DNA of 64,000 bases from Phycisphaerales bacterium (lineage in GTDB: Bacteria; Planctomycetota; Phycisphaerae; UBA1845; Fen-1342). Below are positions 1 to 8,773 of the stretch, piece after piece; positions within the stretch are counted from its first letter, which is position 1; every line of letters starts with the position of its first letter. The position numbers were made by a program, and so were the translations under genes. The stretch spans positions 1-64,000 of the forward strand of contig JALHJL010000011.1 in the NCBI GenBank assembly GCA_022839625.1, written 5' to 3'. The notes beneath the pieces are model-generated. The model had not been told where the DNA came from. It did no database searches and was given only the letters and a program-made list of their open reading frames with translations.

Positions 1-27
1 TTTCATCGGGCGATGGGCCGGCTTCAG

Positions 28-81
28 TCAGCACCGCCGGCGGGCAAACGAAGTACCGGCACGTCGCCGTGACCGCGCACG
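28..81 (+). repeat. 54-bp direct repeat, copy 1
   Basis: This 54-bp segment recurs at 3514-3567 with 3 mismatches (51/54 identical by eye) in the same orientation. Each copy lies some 100-260 bases upstream of a start codon. It carries a short CCGTG/CACGG inverted repeat at 67-82. A run of nine T (98-106) follows but is too far from the hairpin for a normal terminator. The bases up to 336 contain no convincing gene. Confidence 0.8.
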
Positions 82-336
82 GACACAATCTATTTGATTT
101 TTTTTTGAGTTATATTTACCGTGTGTTGGCTACGGTGAACGCCCGGGGTTGCCTATCGGAGTTCAGCCCCCGGGGGCAGTTGCGAGTGTCAGACGCGGCA
201 GAGCCAAGTTTCGGAATTCCGAAGGTGGCGCGCCAGTGGCAAGTCGTTGGCTCGCCGGGGTTCCGTGCAGAGCAATCAGTTCTTGCTTTGCGTCTCCGTT
301 CGTTGACCCATGTTGGACTCTTGGCGGGAGTGAACG

Positions 337-867
337 ATGATTGATGATTGTGGAGCGTGTTGCTTGGCGGGCCTGGCGTTGCCGGGAACGAGAGCGGAAG
401 CAGAAATGACGGTGGGCTCCGGGGCACCGCGGGAGTTCCGCCTTGGAGGGGCGGTTCTAGTAGGTCTGCTGGTTGCTGCCTTCACGATTGTGGGCGTTGT
501 GGGCCCCCGTGACGCCGTTGGCCGGGCGACGGCGGAACCGGGTCCGCCCGCGCTCAATCGATTCGCCTGCCCACAAACTGGCACGTACACCTGTGCCAGC
601 ACGCCGGCCGTCAACTGCCTCACCTCGGGGTGTAGCTACTGCTCCAGCGGTTGCCCGACGGCCACGTTTGCGAAATTCAGTTGCGTCATATCAGAAACGG
701 GTCCACTTACCGGGTGCGTGATCGTCCGTTCTTCGTGCGGGGCGATCTTCTTAGAAACTCTCCAGCCGTGCAACCTTGTATGCGCCTGTGACTTATGGAG
801 TTCCTACAGCACACCCTGCGTGGGCGTTTGGCAAAGCGGATGCACGGAGCCGGCGGTCAATGAGTAG
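337..867 (+). CDS. Cysteine-rich secreted or membrane-anchored protein, unknown function
   Basis: I do not recognise a family. The 176-residue product has a hydrophobic segment at about residues 33-52 that could be a signal peptide or anchor. The rest is rich in Cys, Ser and Thr, with spaced cysteines (SGC, YC, SGC, SC, PC, VC, AC), suggesting an exported disulfide-rich protein. ATG 337 has GGGAG six bases upstream. An in-frame ATG at 406 with GGAAG five bases upstream would give a more typical signal peptide. After the TAG stop at 865-867 the same frame stays open and Cys-rich for about 50 codons, so the gene may be truncated by a nonsense change. The next gene follows on the same strand. 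Confidence 0.55.
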   Translation: MIDDCGACCLAGLALPGTRAEAEMTVGSGAPREFRLGGAVLVGLLVAAFTIVGVVGPRDAVGRATAEPGPPALNRFACPQTGTYTCASTPAVNCLTSGCSYCSSGCPTATFAKFSCVISETGPLTGCVIVRSSCGAIFLETLQPCNLVCACDLWSSYSTPCVGVWQSGCTEPAVNE

Positions 868-1039
868 AAGCTGGTGTACTCCGGCTGCGCTGGCAGGCCA
901 CATGTCTCTGGTTGCCCGGCAGGCGTGGGGCACGGCCCGTCGACGTGTCACTCGGGCGTCGACCTGTGCCAGGGTGTCGCGTGCGCGCGCTTCTCGTCGC
1001 GACGTCTGTCGTCACGGGGCATGGAGGCGCTTCGGAAGC

Positions 1040-3316
1040 GTGCCCCTCGGATGTCCTGCGAAGTACTGCGCGCCAGTCATCATGCTGGCCGCGGCTGTTG
1101 TGATGGCCGAGGACGGACCTCGCCGCCCGGGCATCGATGAGCTACGCGCTGTAGCAAGCGCTCGTCGAAGCCAGTTGAACGCACTCCAGGTCGATTTCGT
1201 CACCCACCAGGAGGCCCCGCAGGGGGCGCCGGCGTTCGGGCAAGAAATTCGCTGGACCTCGCGGAGAATGTTGGTAGACGTGCCGGGCGGGCGCTATCGC
1301 ATGGAACGAAGTGTTGGACTGACCGAGGACGAAGAAGCCGAACTTGCTCACTTCGCCTACGACGGCGAGGTCGAGTCGATCTTGCTTACGCAATCTCAGC
1401 TCGGGGCCGTTGACGAAACAACGTCTATCAAGTTACGGGAAGAGGCCAGAATTCTGGCTCTGATGATGCTGAATCCGCCGCAGCCCGGGGGGCTGGGAAT
1501 CGATGACGGCAGTCTCGAAAGCCTGCTTGAGTTCGGGGTTCTTCGAGACGAGGTCGAAGAGGTCAACGGGCGCCCCTGTTGGGTCGTCGATGCGGTTCAT
1601 GAGGGCATTCGATACGCCACGATCTGGCTTGATCTCGACCGCACCCTGCTACCGATGAAGGGAGTTGTGTTGGGGCAGGATGGCGCCGAGGTCTCAACTT
1701 TCGTGGCCACGGCCGTGACTGCTTTGAGGAGCGAGGCTGCCGAGGAGATCTGGTTCGCGACACGCTGGGACACGGAAGTGGAAATCGCCGGATACCGGGT
1801 TCGCACGTCGGTTGAGACCGATGTCGAATCGGTGGTGATGAACCCACCACTGAATGATAGTTGCTTCGAGTTGCACTTCCCTCCGGGGACTACCGTCGCG
1901 GACCGCGTGGCCGGTGTCGTATACCGGGTGCCTGCGCCCGGGGAGGAAGTTCAGTTCGCGGTGATGGACGATCTTGAGGCCGAGAACGGTGTGAAGGGCG
2001 GCGAATTCGAGGCTGCGCACGGGGCTCAGGAAGGCGTCGCTTCGACGTATACCGCGCCGGTGTTCGTCCCGCCGCCGCACGCAATGGATGCGGGACAACT
2101 CCGCCCCGAGCCTGGAGCGCTGCCGGCAGAGCGGACCACGGTCACCCTGCCGGGCGGCCCGGGTCCCGCCGCTGCAGAACAGGCCGCGAGTGCTCCCCCG
2201 GCACGTGGTCCTGCGCTGATTCCGAGCCGGCCCTCGGACTCTGAGCCCGATGTGGCAGCGGCGCGGGACAAGCGCCAACCGGGGAATCCAGACCCGCTGG
2301 TCCGCGACGTTCTTCTGCCGCGACGCGTGCGTGGCACGTCTGCGCCGAGCCTGCGGCTGTGGGTCGGGCTGGGTGCCGTGGCTGTTGTGGCGATGCTGAC
2401 GGTGTACGTGCGCGTGGCCTGGCGCAAGCGCTCGCGCTGGTCGTGGGGAGTGCTGGTCGGGACAACTGCGTTCGGGATTGCACTCCTGTGGCCGGGAACT
2501 CCCGTGCCTCGCACAAGCGCCCCCGAAGGGAGATCGGATTCCCGGAGCACGCGAGGGGCCGACTTGTCGAGCGATCCGGCTGATCGCTACTGCCTGAACG
2601 AGGGCGAAGTGATTCGATATATCGCGGAGCCTCGGGATAGCGATCGCGCGTGGCTCCGTCAGCAATTCGGTCTCGAGGGCGCGGGCCCCATTGTATCAGT
2701 TACCGTGTGGTGGCGGGACGGCAGCGCCAGCCGCGGCAACCTTCAGATTGGAGAACCTGTCCTGCCTCGGGCCCTCTACGCGGTCCTTTGCGACTCGCTC
2801 GGACTGCCTCCCTACTTGTTCGTTGACCTAGCTGTCGCGCACCACATATACTTGCCCGGGGACTGGGTCGTACGCCGAAACCTGGAGTCCGGCGAGTACA
2901 TACGGCGGATCGGCGAATGCGTGCGGCTCTCGGGATACCCCGGCTTCGCATTCGTGCCCGTCGAACGTGATCTGGTGGTTTACACGGCGCGGGGCGAGCC
3001 GCGGACGGCGGCGCAGGTGTTTCAGATCTTCGCGCCGCGTGACGGGCTTACCCCATCGCCTCCGCACAGCGGCACAGTCGACAGGTTCTTGCGGGTCGTC
3101 AGTCGCGCGATCGGTCGGCCGATCACAAACGGGCTTTCGAGCAACGGTCGCGTGCGCGTTTCGTGGGAAGACAATTCCCCCATGTATTTGGACTCGCCAA
3201 CAGGCGTGACTGAGGAGATGATCTCGAGGGTCCTGGACAGGATTGCCTCAGACCTGGATATTCGCTTCGAAGAATCGCGGGAGCAAGTCCTGGTATGGCG
3301 CCTCTGTGATCAGTAA
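1040..3316 (+). CDS. Large exported protein with LolA-like N-terminal region and central membrane segments
   Basis: The product is about 758 residues from GTG 1040, which has GGAGG twelve bases upstream and begins with a signal-like hydrophobic stretch (APVIMLAAAVVMA). ATG 902 is an alternative but adds an Arg/Ser-rich leader that looks non-coding. The first 300 residues resemble the LolA-like domains common in planctomycetes (weak, by pattern only). A Pro/Ala-rich linker follows, then two hydrophobic segments near bases 2356-2500 separated by a basic loop, then an unrecognised C-terminal domain. The role is unknown; an envelope protein is the most that can be said. Confidence 0.6.
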   Translation: MPLGCPAKYCAPVIMLAAAVVMAEDGPRRPGIDELRAVASARRSQLNALQVDFVTHQEAPQGAPAFGQEIRWTSRRMLVDVPGGRYRMERSVGLTEDEEAELAHFAYDGEVESILLTQSQLGAVDETTSIKLREEARILALMMLNPPQPGGLGIDDGSLESLLEFGVLRDEVEEVNGRPCWVVDAVHEGIRYATIWLDLDRTLLPMKGVVLGQDGAEVSTFVATAVTALRSEAAEEIWFATRWDTEVEIAGYRVRTSVETDVESVVMNPPLNDSCFELHFPPGTTVADRVAGVVYRVPAPGEEVQFAVMDDLEAENGVKGGEFEAAHGAQEGVASTYTAPVFVPPPHAMDAGQLRPEPGALPAERTTVTLPGGPGPAAAEQAASAPPARGPALIPSRPSDSEPDVAAARDKRQPGNPDPLVRDVLLPRRVRGTSAPSLRLWVGLGAVAVVAMLTVYVRVAWRKRSRWSWGVLVGTTAFGIALLWPGTPVPRTSAPEGRSDSRSTRGADLSSDPADRYCLNEGEVIRYIAEPRDSDRAWLRQQFGLEGAGPIVSVTVWWRDGSASRGNLQIGEPVLPRALYAVLCDSLGLPPYLFVDLAVAHHIYLPGDWVVRRNLESGEYIRRIGECVRLSGYPGFAFVPVERDLVVYTARGEPRTAAQVFQIFAPRDGLTPSPPHSGTVDRFLRVVSRAIGRPITNGLSSNGRVRVSWEDNSPMYLDSPTGVTEEMISRVLDRIASDLDIRFEESREQVLVWRLCDQ

Positions 3317-3663
3317 TCTCCCCCGCTGGAATCCGCACGTCCTTGCCTGGACGGTCGCGGGTCGTGCTGGAGGTTGGGGTGTGCCGCGCTCACGCCGTCG
3401 AACATCGAGCGTAACGGCCGAGCAGAAGCTCGGCTGCTGCCTCAGGCGCAGCCGCTGCCTCAGGCGCAGAAGCGGCCTGCCTGGAGCGGCAGGACCACTA
3501 CGGGCAGCGCCGCTCAGCACCGCCGGCGGGCAAACGAAGTACCGACACGCCGTCGTGACCGCGCACGCATCTTGACAACGCACTCAGGAGAATATCCGGC
3601 GAGTGCTTGAGTTGTTTCTTGCTTGAGCTATGTTTCACTTATCGGGCGGACGGGAGTGTAGCG
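3317..3663. other. Intergenic region with tandem 18-bp units and the second 54-bp repeat
   Basis: No convincing gene is present. The 15-mer CTGCCTCAGGCGCAG occurs at 3437-3451 and again at 3455-3469. The second copy of the 54-bp direct repeat lies at 3514-3567. A GGGAG ribosome binding site for the next gene is at 3652-3656. Confidence 0.6.
3514..3567 (+). repeat. 54-bp direct repeat, copy 2
   Basis: Partner of the copy at 28-81, with 3 mismatches, ending about 97 bases before the GTG start at 3664. The sequences outside the repeat do not match, so the duplication is confined to this element. Confidence 0.8.
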
Positions 3664-4620
3664 GTGCGGCACCATCGGGACAATTCGACAAGGCTTCACG
3701 CACTCAGTTCCGCAAAGCTTGCCCTTCTTCTCGGCCTCGCGGTTGTGGCATCCGCGCTGACCATCCTGTACCTCCGGGGCGCCGCACCTGAAAGTCTGCG
3801 GTCGCCGGATGGAAGACTGGCCGATGTGAGCGGTGCTTCGATCGAAGCCGCTGACCGGCCCGACCCGGATGCCGTCGCACTCGCCGAATGGTCCCGAGGC
3901 AGGCTCGAACCCCTGCACGGGGTTGATATTCGAGCGGAGTTGGAGAGGCGCTGGGTGGTAGACAACAAGGCCGACCTCGCCCTGCACGCGCAGACGGCGC
4001 TGCGCGAGAAGATTGCGGCGTTCCTGGAGGCTTACCGGGATACCGCGTATTCCAAATACGTAGTATTCCGAGACCCTGAAACTATCTGCGCGGCCGATGA
4101 CCCGCGCCTCGAAACCCTGACGGCCATGGTGGCTCAACTCTGCGACAACGCGACCGGTCCCAGGCCGGGCGAACCGCTTGCGCTCGTGGAGGTGCTGTGG
4201 CGGGCCTATTACTCGGAGGGTGTGGGCCCGTTCCGGCCGGGGCCCCTTCTCGACGAGATTGACTGGGATAGCAGTCACGCAACCCTGCGGACGCTCCCGA
4301 CGAGACAGATTGTCCCCCACGAGTGGCTGGAGGACGCCGGCGGGGAATCGCACCTGCACAAGGAGATTCTCGCTTCGAGGCGAGCGCTCGTGAATATCGG
4401 GGTTCTCCAAGTGGCGATCCCGAACGCGGTGGGAGCAGCCGAAATCGTGAAGCGAGATGGAGCGCTTGCGTTTGCTGACGTCGAGATAGTCGGCCGTGCG
4501 AAGCCCGATCCGCCACACCCGCTCATACTGCGCTTCTATTGGGATCCGGCGCAGCACAAGTGGTTGCCCCTTCACGCTGTTCGCCTCTGGAACTATGGAT
4601 GGAAGCCGTTTCTCTGGTAG
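3664..4620 (+). CDS. Membrane-anchored protein of unknown function
   Basis: No family is recognised. The product is 318 residues from GTG 3664, preceded by GGGAG at seven bases. One transmembrane segment (LALLLGLAVVASALTILYL, about residues 18-36) follows a basic N-terminus. The rest is a soluble, probably periplasmic domain with several conserved-looking Trp and Tyr residues near the C-terminus (FYWDPAQHKWLPLHAVRLW). An upstream in-frame codon at 3607 would extend it but has no ribosome binding site. The preceding 54-bp repeat may be part of its promoter region. Confidence 0.6.
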   Translation: MRHHRDNSTRLHALSSAKLALLLGLAVVASALTILYLRGAAPESLRSPDGRLADVSGASIEAADRPDPDAVALAEWSRGRLEPLHGVDIRAELERRWVVDNKADLALHAQTALREKIAAFLEAYRDTAYSKYVVFRDPETICAADDPRLETLTAMVAQLCDNATGPRPGEPLALVEVLWRAYYSEGVGPFRPGPLLDEIDWDSSHATLRTLPTRQIVPHEWLEDAGGESHLHKEILASRRALVNIGVLQVAIPNAVGAAEIVKRDGALAFADVEIVGRAKPDPPHPLILRFYWDPAQHKWLPLHAVRLWNYGWKPFLW

Positions 4621-4790
4621 GATGGGGAAATGAACCGGCATCGGCCGAGCGCTGCAGAGGCCGTTGGTCCTGGTCGTGCGACTAGGCGAAGACCACTTAA
4701 AGAGGATGGAACGACGATGAGAAGCAAACTACGAATGTGCGTCAGCACGGGAGCGTTGGCGGCACAGGACTGAGCGAAGAGCGGTGTCAC

Positions 4791-5576
4791 ATGCCGGGTC
4801 CCTTTCTGAGGCCGGTCATTGGTCGGGCGACAGCGGCGTTTACCCTCGTTGAGGCGCTCATCGTAGTCTCGGTCATCGGCCTGCTGGCCGCGATCCTGCT
4901 GCCTTCGCTGGCCGCGAGCCGCCACCACGCCCGACTTCTCAAGTGCTCCGCCAACCTGCACCAACTGGGCACCTCGCTCAACGCCTATGTCGCGGACAAT
5001 CGCGATTTCTTTCCGCTCAACATCGCGCCCTGGAACGTGTCAATGCCGACCCTGCGCGGGCTGGGGATCTCACCGGACAGATCGCCGATCTGGATCGGCT
5101 CGTTGCAGAAGTGGATGGGCGTCCAGGGCCCGCCCTGGCTTCGCGGCCTTGCCTGCCCGAGCGCCCTGAGTACGCTCGGCCACGGCACGGACGCCGCGCG
5201 GCCCGAAGACATGGGCTCCGCGTGGGTCTTGAACACGTATTGCAGCGCCCGTCAGCTCTCGACCATCCCGCGCCCGGGCGACGGCGTGCTCCTGGTCGAG
5301 AACGGCACGTGGTCGTACATGTCCGAGGATGCGGGGGATCTTGAGCAGCCCACGCACCCGCGTTTCTATCCGCATCCGGCCGTCAGCCAGGAGGACCACG
5401 CGGGAGTGGCTTGGAACTGGCCGTATGGAGGACACAAGCGAAACATCCTCTGGGTCGACGGCCACGTCACAGCCGTCGTCGCGCGCCGGTGGCCTGGCGG
5501 ACACCAGACCCTTGACGCCGATCGTATTCGTCACATGCGATTCGGCTTGCCGGGCACCCACCCGTTTGATCCCTAA
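4791..5576 (+). CDS. Prepilin-like protein with type IV pilin N-terminus (H-X9-DG class)
   Basis: The 261-residue product has a prepilin cleavage and methylation motif (ATAAFTLVEALIVVSVIGLL), in which cleavage would precede Phe and the +5 Glu is present. This is followed by the hydrophobic helix of type II secretion pseudopilins. The C-terminus has NILWVDGHV, close to the H-X9-DG signature of the planctomycete DUF1559/prepilin-like group, although the usual His is displaced. Such proteins are abundant in planctomycetes and presumably join pilus-like or secretion assemblies at the inner membrane. ATG 4791 is chosen because residues upstream of it do not look like a prepilin leader. A short overlapping frame (4717-4773) is probably not a gene. 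Confidence 0.8.
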   Translation: MPGPFLRPVIGRATAAFTLVEALIVVSVIGLLAAILLPSLAASRHHARLLKCSANLHQLGTSLNAYVADNRDFFPLNIAPWNVSMPTLRGLGISPDRSPIWIGSLQKWMGVQGPPWLRGLACPSALSTLGHGTDAARPEDMGSAWVLNTYCSARQLSTIPRPGDGVLLVENGTWSYMSEDAGDLEQPTHPRFYPHPAVSQEDHAGVAWNWPYGGHKRNILWVDGHVTAVVARRWPGGHQTLDADRIRHMRFGLPGTHPFDP

Positions 5577-5830
5577 CGGCGGAGCGCCAATGGCTCCGTT
5601 CTGAAGCGCCCTTGGCGGACGACGATCTGATCGCGCGCCAGTCCGGCGCACTCCTCGTCGTCCCACTTCGGATGCTCGTGCGGCAGACCAGTTCGCCGAA
5701 GGCGACGACCACGGGCTGCGGCCAGGGGGGCTTGGCGGCGCGCGGCCAGGATTCGAACGCCGCGAGGATCAGCATGGGCACGAGCGGTACGCGAACTCTG
5801 CGGGCCAGCAGTACGACGCCGGACTGCGAG
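5573..5830 (-). pseudogene. Remnant of a PlsC-family 1-acylglycerol-3-phosphate acyltransferase
   Basis: One minus-strand frame (5823 down to about 5683) reads VPLVPMLILAAFESWPRA, then PVVVAFGE. This closely resembles the C-terminal third of PlsC-type acyltransferases, where an xPVxxxFGE segment follows the AFExWPR block. The family-like sequence then continues in another frame (PHEHPKWDDEECAGLARDQI, from about 5686 to the stop at 5573), implying a frameshift near 5685. The catalytic HX4D region is missing; upstream lies the PHP gene. I read this as a truncated, frameshifted pseudogene, and sequencing error cannot explain the missing N-terminus. Confidence 0.55.
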
Positions 5831-5935
5831 CGCGAGCACGCGGGGAACGAACGTACTTGGGTGATTCCATCGCCCGTGATTCGTTGAGTTGCACCCCGAC
5901 CACCAACCCGCACCGCCGGGCGGCAAGTTCCGCTA

Positions 5936-6673
5936 TCACGACACGGACACGGCCTCTGCGGCGCGGACGGCGGGGACGAAGATCTTCTCGCCCAGGCCGA
6001 ACTTGAGGACGTACTCGTGCAGCTCCGGCAGCGCGTCGAGGCAGCTCAGGTCGTCGTGCGTATCGGTCCCGATGGCCACCTGCACGCGGTGATTGGGCAC
6101 GACGCGGAACCAGCGGTCCTGGTTGGCCAGCGGCATCAGCTTCGCGCTCAGCTCATACACGATGCGGGCGTTCGCCAGCGTGCGCACCACCTGGTCCAGC
6201 GAAGTGTTCGGGAACTGCAGCGACACGTCGGTGTGTGCCAGCACGACCGGGCACGGCCAGCGCCGCGCCTGGTTGGCAAGCTGCGTCAGACCGGCCCAGT
6301 CCACGAACTCGAACAGCACGTAGTCGATCCCATCCAGCATGGCCCGCACGGAATCCAGCAGCCCCTTGTTCAGCGGCCAGTTGATCTCCGCCCCGCAGTA
6401 GACCTGGAGCTTGCCCGCCCACTGTTGCCGGGCCTCCTTGACCATCGCCACGTAGTTCCGCGTTTCCTTGGCAAACAGCCGCTCGAATTCCTTCTCGTTG
6501 TGGACCTCGCGGGAAGAAGGCGTGCAGAACAGGTGATCGGCGATGCCGATGCCGAGCACTTCGTGATTCCTGAGCGACGCGCGGTCCAGGTGCGCCTGGC
6601 ACAGCTCGTCGATCGTGTACGCTCCATCGGAGAAGGGGGTGTGGTTGTGGAGGTTGTATATACGAAGACTCAT
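5936..6673 (-). CDS. PHP-domain metal-dependent phosphoesterase
   Basis: The 245-residue product starts with the PHP signature HNHTPFSDG and continues with further metal-site elements: ADH, CGAEINW, LAHTDV and GTDTHDD. These place His and Asp/Glu residues as in the PHP superfamily of polymerase-associated and histidinol-phosphatase-like phosphoesterases. It probably hydrolyses a phosphoester using two or three metal ions in the cytoplasm; the substrate cannot be told. ATG 6673 is preceded by GGGAG at five bases. Its 3' side abuts the PlsC remnant, which may once have been co-transcribed with it. Confidence 0.8.
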   Translation of the reverse strand: MSLRIYNLHNHTPFSDGAYTIDELCQAHLDRASLRNHEVLGIGIADHLFCTPSSREVHNEKEFERLFAKETRNYVAMVKEARQQWAGKLQVYCGAEINWPLNKGLLDSVRAMLDGIDYVLFEFVDWAGLTQLANQARRWPCPVVLAHTDVSLQFPNTSLDQVVRTLANARIVYELSAKLMPLANQDRWFRVVPNHRVQVAIGTDTHDDLSCLDALPELHEYVLKFGLGEKIFVPAVRAAEAVSVS

Positions 6674-6998
6674 GGCTTCTCCCGACGGTACGTGGCCAAA
6701 CCCATGCGCCCCACGCGCACCCGTACTGCAACTGCCGACAGGCTGAACCCGCTCCCGCGGGCGTGAGCTGCGGCACCCAGTTCAAGCCGCTGCCCCGTCC
6801 CGCGCACCCTGAATATATGCTCGCGGCCGGCGAATGTCCACCACGTTGCTGCGATTAGGCGTGTAAGACAGACGCTGACTTCCGCTGGCTGGCAGCCGCG
6901 GCGTCCCCGAGCTTGCCTCACGTCGAACAAATCTTGCACACGGGGTGAACCGCCGGTCGGGGCCGGCGTATCTATGGGTGAATGAAAACCTCCCTCAA

Positions 6999-7070
6999 GT
7001 GACGCTTCTCCTCCTCCTCCGACCCCCGAGGCGGCCGTCGCAAGCCGGTCGCCTCGGGCGTTTTTTTTGA
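6999..7070 (+). other. Possible leader peptide overlapping a terminator (attenuator candidate)
   Basis: A 23-codon frame starting at GTG 6999 encodes VTLLLLLRPPRRPSQAGRLG then RFF and stop. Five consecutive Leu codons are followed by Arg/Pro codons, and the frame runs straight through the terminator hairpin and ends inside its T-tract. This geometry recalls amino-acid attenuators. However, no Shine-Dalgarno sequence is clear, and the downstream gene is not a biosynthetic gene. Coding is a guess. Confidence 0.25.
7025..7068 (+). terminator. Rho-independent terminator without an assigned upstream gene
   Basis: CCCGAGGC (7025-7032) pairs with GCCTCGGG (7051-7058), followed by CG and eight T (7061-7068). 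The T-tract lies only on the plus strand, so it stops rightward transcription. No rightward protein gene ends within 1.4 kb upstream. Confidence 0.8.
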
Positions 7071-7312
7071 CCGCCTGAACTTGCCGCCCAATAACGGAGC
7101 GTCCGCCAGCGTGGTCTGAGTTGATGTGCGCCGTCGTTACGCGCCGTCAGCCGGAACCGGCGAGCGCTGCTCACGCAGCCGAATCGCACGGCGTGACCCG
7201 GCCGTATTGCCGGTAGAATGCGGCCCGCTCTTCGTATGGCGGCGCGTGGAGATCAGCAGTCGATCCGAGCACGCGGGCCGCGACGGCGTGATCGACTGGC
7301 GCAGGATGGCCG

Positions 7313-8773
7313 ATGCGGGACTTGTCGCTGGTTAGCTTGTTGCTCGTCGTGCACGCCGGCTCGCTGGCCGGCCCGGGTATCGAGCTGCGTGAGGTGCACA
7401 TCCAGGACGTTGACCCGGTTACACGGCTGGTAAGGCTCGCGCCGTCGGAAGACTCCGTGATCGCTCCCGGCTCGACCTTGCTCGTCGCCGCAGGAAACGA
7501 GCCGCTGGCTTGGGCGGAGTGGGCCGAGGCGGAGTCTGGCGTGCCGGCGTTCAGGCTCACCACGCCGGCGGCGGCTTCGACTGAGGGTCCCTGGCAAGCC
7601 TGGCTCATTCCGCCCGACCTGGTCGCGAGGCTCATTGCACGTTGGCCGGACAACGCGCCGCTGCGGGCCGAAGTGGATTCGGTCGGGCCGGGTGGACAGT
7701 CCGCATGGATCAACGCGGGAACCAACCAGGGCGTGAACGTCGGCGACAGTTGGTGGCTGCGCGTGGCCGGACAGCCGGCGGCCCGCTGCGACGTGCGGTT
7801 CGCCGCGGACGACGTGTGCTTCTGCGCCGTTGTGGCGCTCGCGAATGCACCGACTGTGCGCCCTGGTGCGCGCGTGGCGTTGTGGCCGGGGCCGGCCGAG
7901 CGACGAACGGGACGGGCCACCTCGGCGGTGGCATTCGTCGAGGAGCGCGCCCAGGACGTGCTCGTTTGGATCGCCGCCCCGCCAAACGTGAATTGCCCGT
8001 CGGAGCCCCACGTGGATCTCTATCGCGCCGGGCGGTATCTCGGGCACGGCCTTGTCGAGCGGCGGGACGACCGGTTCTGGTACGTCCGGCTGATCAGGCC
8101 TGGGGGGAGCGGCGGTTCGTCGCGGGCCACGTCTTCCGCGCCGGTCGAATCCAAGGCGCTGCCGGTGCGGGTGGGCGACAACGCGGTGATCCGTACGCAC
8201 GCCGACATCAATGGCCGGCGTTTTCTCGCGCACATCTTCGAATTGTCGCCGGCCGGTGCTCTGCTCAACGCCGGCGAAGCGGACGGACTGGCCGTCGGGG
8301 ACGTAATGACTGTTTCTCGCCGCACGCAAGCCGCCGGTCGGGCCGTCGTCCGCCAGGTGCAGCGCAGTTATGCGGTCGTCGAGCCGGTCAGCGAGCCCGC
8401 CGCCGAGCGGGTCACGGAATCCGCCGACGTGCCGCTCGGCGGGCCGGAAACCCCGCCACTGATCTTGAGCGTCGGCGACGCGCTGCGCTTCGGCGACCCG
8501 CCCGAGGCCCCGCGACTGGTCGGCACGATTCGGAGTACGGTGCGTAACGGTCTCTTTGCAGCGCAGCTCACCCGCATGGCGACGCCGGTCGGCGTGCCGC
8601 TGGCCGTTCGCCTCGGCGACCGGACGATCGGCGCAGCAGTACTCGTGACGGCCGACGCGGGGCGCGGAGTGGGGTTTGCGCTGCCGTGCTCGTTGACCGA
8701 GCCATTGTTGCCGGGCATGCGGCTGGAGTACGAGCCGGACTCATCGGAAGCGGAGCTCACCGATACTTCCTGA
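7313..8773 (+). CDS. Exported protein with NQGV/VGD-type repeats (FlgT C-domain-like)
   Basis: The 486-residue product has a signal peptide (LSLVSLLLVVHAGSLAGPG) and then two or more units of the form WINAGTNQGVNVGDSW and LLNAGEADGLAVGDVMTVS. These match the pattern seen in FlgT-like C-terminal and related OB/SH3-like domains of exported proteins, where G-x-NQG(V/I)-x-VGD forms a beta turn. No catalytic motif is visible. It is probably a periplasmic or outer-membrane structural protein; no flagellar genes are nearby, so a flagellar role is not supported. ATG 7313 has AGGA six bases upstream. It stands alone between the orphan terminator and the isc promoter. Confidence 0.6.
   Translation: MRDLSLVSLLLVVHAGSLAGPGIELREVHIQDVDPVTRLVRLAPSEDSVIAPGSTLLVAAGNEPLAWAEWAEAESGVPAFRLTTPAAASTEGPWQAWLIPPDLVARLIARWPDNAPLRAEVDSVGPGGQSAWINAGTNQGVNVGDSWWLRVAGQPAARCDVRFAADDVCFCAVVALANAPTVRPGARVALWPGPAERRTGRATSAVAFVEERAQDVLVWIAAPPNVNCPSEPHVDLYRAGRYLGHGLVERRDDRFWYVRLIRPGGSGGSSRATSSAPVESKALPVRVGDNAVIRTHADINGRRFLAHIFELSPAGALLNAGEADGLAVGDVMTVSRRTQAAGRAVVRQVQRSYAVVEPVSEPAAERVTESADVPLGGPETPPLILSVGDALRFGDPPEAPRLVGTIRSTVRNGLFAAQLTRMATPVGVPLAVRLGDRTIGAAVLVTADAGRGVGFALPCSLTEPLLPGMRLEYEPDSSEAELTDTS

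Larger units (their letters stand above)
6674..7312. other. Gene-free stretch with an orphan intrinsic terminator
   Basis: No convincing protein gene lies here. It contains the terminator at 7025-7068 and a possible leader peptide at 6999-7070, described separately. The terminator faces away from the PHP gene, so either a small RNA starts in 6674-7000 or the region is the 5' leader of the gene at 7313. Confidence 0.5.

Noticed and set aside
67..106. Hairpin CCGTG/CACGG followed by nine T as a terminator
   Set aside because: The T-run begins about 15 bases after the stem, too far for an intrinsic terminator, and the stem is only five bases.
69..344. A 91-codon frame before the Cys-rich gene
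   Set aside because: It crosses the 54-bp repeat and a T-run, has no ribosome binding site and no recognisable domain.
4717..4773. An 18-codon frame (MRSKLRMCVSTGALAAQD) before the prepilin gene
   Set aside because: It could be a leader peptide, but it has no conserved feature and simply overlaps the region between genes.
5612..5887. Plus-strand frame opposite the PlsC remnant
   Set aside because: The minus strand carries recognisable acyltransferase sequence; the plus frame shows nothing.
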